NCBI GenBank assembly: GCA_030619585.1
Contig: JAUXBD010000074.1
Location: 1-6,884 of the forward strand
Reading direction: 5' to 3'
From: Desulfobacteraceae bacterium
Lineage (GTDB): Bacteria; Desulfobacterota; Desulfobacteria; Desulfobacterales; SURF-7
DNA length: 6,884 nucleotides
Program-made: the position numbers and the translations under genes
The notes under the pieces: model-generated
What the model was told of the DNA's origin: nothing
Database searches by the model: none
The model's input: the letters and a program-made list of their open reading frames with translations, nothing else
Shown: in pieces, positions 5,867-6,884 of the stretch
Numbering within the stretch: position 1 is the stretch's first letter
Layout: every line of letters starts with the position of its first letter

Positions 5867-6307
5867 TTAATCGATTATTATTCTGCGGGCTTTGTCAACA
5901 AACCACTTGGCCATACGAATCTGAAGGATTCCATTTGAAAATGATGCTGATACAACATCTGTGTCAATTGGACTAGGCAAAACCAGGATACGCTCGAAAG
6001 TACCATATTGAATTTCGGCTAGACAGTAACTTGTACTTTCTTGAGAAAAAGAAAATCTTCTCTTACCGGAAATCTTTAACGCACTTGAATTGACCTCCAA
6101 CTCCAAATCGTCTTTATCAACCCCTGCAAGCTCTGAAAGAAGTATTATCTCTTCAGGGGTTTCATAAATATCCACCTGCGGTTTCCATGAACGTTCATTA
6201 AGAGTGAATATAGGGTTCATCGACTGAAACATCTCCCCTATATTTCTTTCAAATTTCGACCCAAGCTGATCCAGGTCAGCACTTAAACGTATTTTAATAT
6301 AATCCAT
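5867..6307 (-). CDS. Small heat-shock protein, Hsp20/alpha-crystallin family
   Basis: ATP-independent cytosolic holdase of 146 residues, normal for the family, that forms oligomers and keeps unfolding proteins refoldable or degradable. The N-terminal arm (1-40) is helical and variable. The alpha-crystallin domain spans about 41-134: WKPQVDIYETPEEIILLSELAGV (read as WKPQVDIYE at 41-49 then EIILLSELAGV at 53-63), LKISGKR (77-83), YGTFERILVLP (101-111) and the hallmark ASFSNGILQI (121-130, matching A-x-x-x-N-G-x-L). The tail RRIIID contains a possible I-x-I motif (I143, I145) used to dock into neighbouring dimers. The start has AGGAG at 6318-6314, six bases from ATG. Placement directly before lon pairs a holdase with a protease. 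No CIRCE operator (TTAGCACTC inverted repeat) was seen upstream. Confidence 0.95.
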   Translation of the reverse strand: MDYIKIRLSADLDQLGSKFERNIGEMFQSMNPIFTLNERSWKPQVDIYETPEEIILLSELAGVDKDDLELEVNSSALKISGKRRFSFSQESTSYCLAEIQYGTFERILVLPSPIDTDVVSASFSNGILQIRMAKWFVDKARRIIID

Positions 6308-6409
6308 TCTTAGCTCCTGAGTAATTAGATCAAAAACCCTTATTTTTCAGTTAAAATTTTGAAATCCGTATTCTAAAACCTCTAATTGTGTTACCTATAC
6401 TTCCCTATA

Positions 6410-6437
6410 TTTATAAGATTCTATGTAAAACAGTAAA
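6410..6437 (-). promoter_or_regulatory. Possible sigma-70 type promoter of hsp20
   Basis: On the minus strand TTTACT (6437-6432) and TATAAA (6415-6410) are 16 bases apart, which predicts a leader of about 95 bases. The -35 match is modest and the area is AT-rich, so chance is a real possibility. A partial copy of the 2295-2312 palindrome (6435-6448) overlaps the -35. No clear heat-shock sigma-32 promoter was found. Confidence 0.25.
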
Positions 6438-6601
6438 TAGATTTCACATAATATTTTAAATATTTTTAACCCGGTTTTTGTCGCCCTTTTTGGGTTGCAA
6501 GGTAACGATCTGTTTTTACAGTTAATTTGTAACGATGGTAAAATAAGCACCATAAATAAAAAAAGCGGTATGGTTTTTGCTATTTTAAACATCAAGGTTT
6601 C

Positions 6602-6633
6602 AAGGTTGAGTATGCCTCAACCTTATGGCATAC
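6602..6633 (+). promoter_or_regulatory. Two mutually exclusive stem-loops (switch-like)
   Basis: AAGGTTGAG (6602-6610) pairs perfectly with CTCAACCTT (6616-6624) around a 5-base loop. GTATGCC (6610-6616) pairs perfectly with GGCATAC (6627-6633) around a 10-base loop. The second 5' arm uses the loop and both inner ends of the first stem, so the two cannot form together. Attenuators and riboswitch expression platforms look like this, but no known aptamer was recognised. Confidence 0.4.
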
Positions 6634-6679
6634 ACTTTAAGAATAGTAAAAAAAGTGCTGCCATTAAACTTTTGTAACG

Positions 6680-6768
6680 CTCGGGAGAATCCATACTCAT
6701 ACGGGGTATGGCAAAACCGAGTTTGTAGTTTCCTTCTTGTTGATGGGGTGGTTCATTGTGAACCACCC
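6680..6768 (+). ncRNA. Structured RNA-like element upstream of a gene beyond the window
   Basis: CTCGG (6680-6684) pairs with CCGAG (6717-6721) and encloses a nested stem CCATAC (6691-6696) with GTATGG (6706-6711), with a tight alternative CATAC-GGG-GTATG at 6698-6710. Then follows a perfect 10-bp hairpin GGGTGGTTCA (6746-6755), TTG loop, TGAACCACCC (6759-6768). Smaller arms (CCATG-AG-CATGG, 6785-6796) continue to the right. The series looks like a folded leader or a piece of a larger catalytic or templating RNA. The class is not recognised with certainty. Confidence 0.35.
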
Positions 6769-6875
6769 TGCTTCTTAAAACACTCCATGAGCATGGTGAA
6801 TGGGCTATTGATGGTCTATAAGTGAAGTCAGCAACAAAGATATATCACATTAAAGTAATAACCACAAACAATCAA

Positions 6876-6882
6876 AAGGAGG
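6876..6882 (+). promoter_or_regulatory. Strong Shine-Dalgarno for a gene starting beyond the window
   Basis: AAGGAGG lies two bases from the right edge, so its start codon is expected about 5-10 bases further on. It shows that the preceding 200-plus bases of inverted repeats are probably the leader of a plus-strand gene divergent from hsp20. Confidence 0.6.
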
Positions 6883-6884
6883 CA

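Larger units (their letters stand above)
6308..6884. other. Gene-free divergent region: hsp20 promoter side and structured leader of a downstream + gene
   Basis: Nothing convincingly coding is visible. The left part (6308-6480) is very AT-rich and holds the hsp20 leader and a possible promoter. The middle has GTAACGAT twice (6502-6509, 6529-6536). The right part (6602-6830) is dense in inverted repeats. The stretch ends in AAGGAGG at 6876-6882. Open frames on the plus strand at 6625-6825 and minus strand at 6395-6595 run through the hairpins, have no family signature, and are treated as chance. Confidence 0.65.

Noticed and set aside
6308..6450. CIRCE/HrcA operator or sigma-32 promoter for hsp20
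   Set aside because: No TTAGCACTC-N9-GAGTGCTAA and no acceptable CTTGAAA/CCCCAT pair was found on the minus strand.
6395..6595. Minus-strand 66-codon ORF with a hydrophobic, signal-like N-terminus
   Set aside because: Lies in very AT-rich sequence that also holds the possible hsp20 promoter; no good RBS and no recognisable domain. Hydrophobicity follows from AT-richness.
6625..6825. Plus-strand 66-codon ORF
   Set aside because: Runs straight through several perfect hairpins and has no family signature; RNA structure explains the sequence better.

Overview
The window looks like a stretch of chromosome from a moderately AT-rich Gram-negative bacterium, most plausibly Desulfobacterota (the former Deltaproteobacteria). 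This placement is inference. It rests on the mix of nadC, a rhomboid protease, PilZ, Hsp20 and Lon genes, a sigma-54 type promoter, strong Shine-Dalgarno sites on some genes, and a minisatellite-like intergenic repeat. No marker gene here fixes the taxon. Five genes are well supported or recognisable, and one short gene has unknown function.

Layout. Positions 1-97 hold a 27-bp tandem repeat that runs to within 10 bases of the nadC start. nadC (108-932, +) is followed after 33 bases by a rhomboid-family intramembrane protease (966-1937, +) with an unexpected DnaJ C-terminal-like domain at its end. A gene-free stretch (1938-2513) holds an 11-bp GC-rich hairpin, two inverted repeats, and a sigma-54 promoter with exact -24/-12 spacing. 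That promoter points at a 95-residue protein of unknown function (2514-2801, +), whose Shine-Dalgarno sits in the loop of a perfect hairpin. Convergent to it is a small single-domain PilZ protein (2854-3180, -). Next come lon (3372-5729, -) and an hsp20 small heat-shock gene (5867-6307, -), transcribed in the order hsp20 then lon. The last 577 bases (6308-6884) have no convincing gene. They contain the hsp20 promoter region and, rightward, a run of stem-loops ending in a strong Shine-Dalgarno at the window edge, so a + strand gene almost certainly starts just beyond it.

How it fits together. hsp20 and lon form a protein quality-control pair: the holdase keeps unfolded proteins soluble and the ATP-dependent protease destroys them. 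The rhomboid-DnaJ_C fusion may be a third proteostasis function, joining membrane proteolysis to a peptide-binding module, although it lies on the other strand in a nadC transcription unit. The PilZ gene and the sigma-54-controlled small gene suggest local c-di-GMP and enhancer-dependent regulation.

Most worth a second look: the rhomboid-DnaJ_C fusion; the sigma-54 promoter, distal palindromes and RBS hairpin ahead of the unknown 95-aa gene; the structured leader at 6602-6884; and the repeat abutting nadC, which reads as (hydrophobic)-N-Q tripeptides in one frame.
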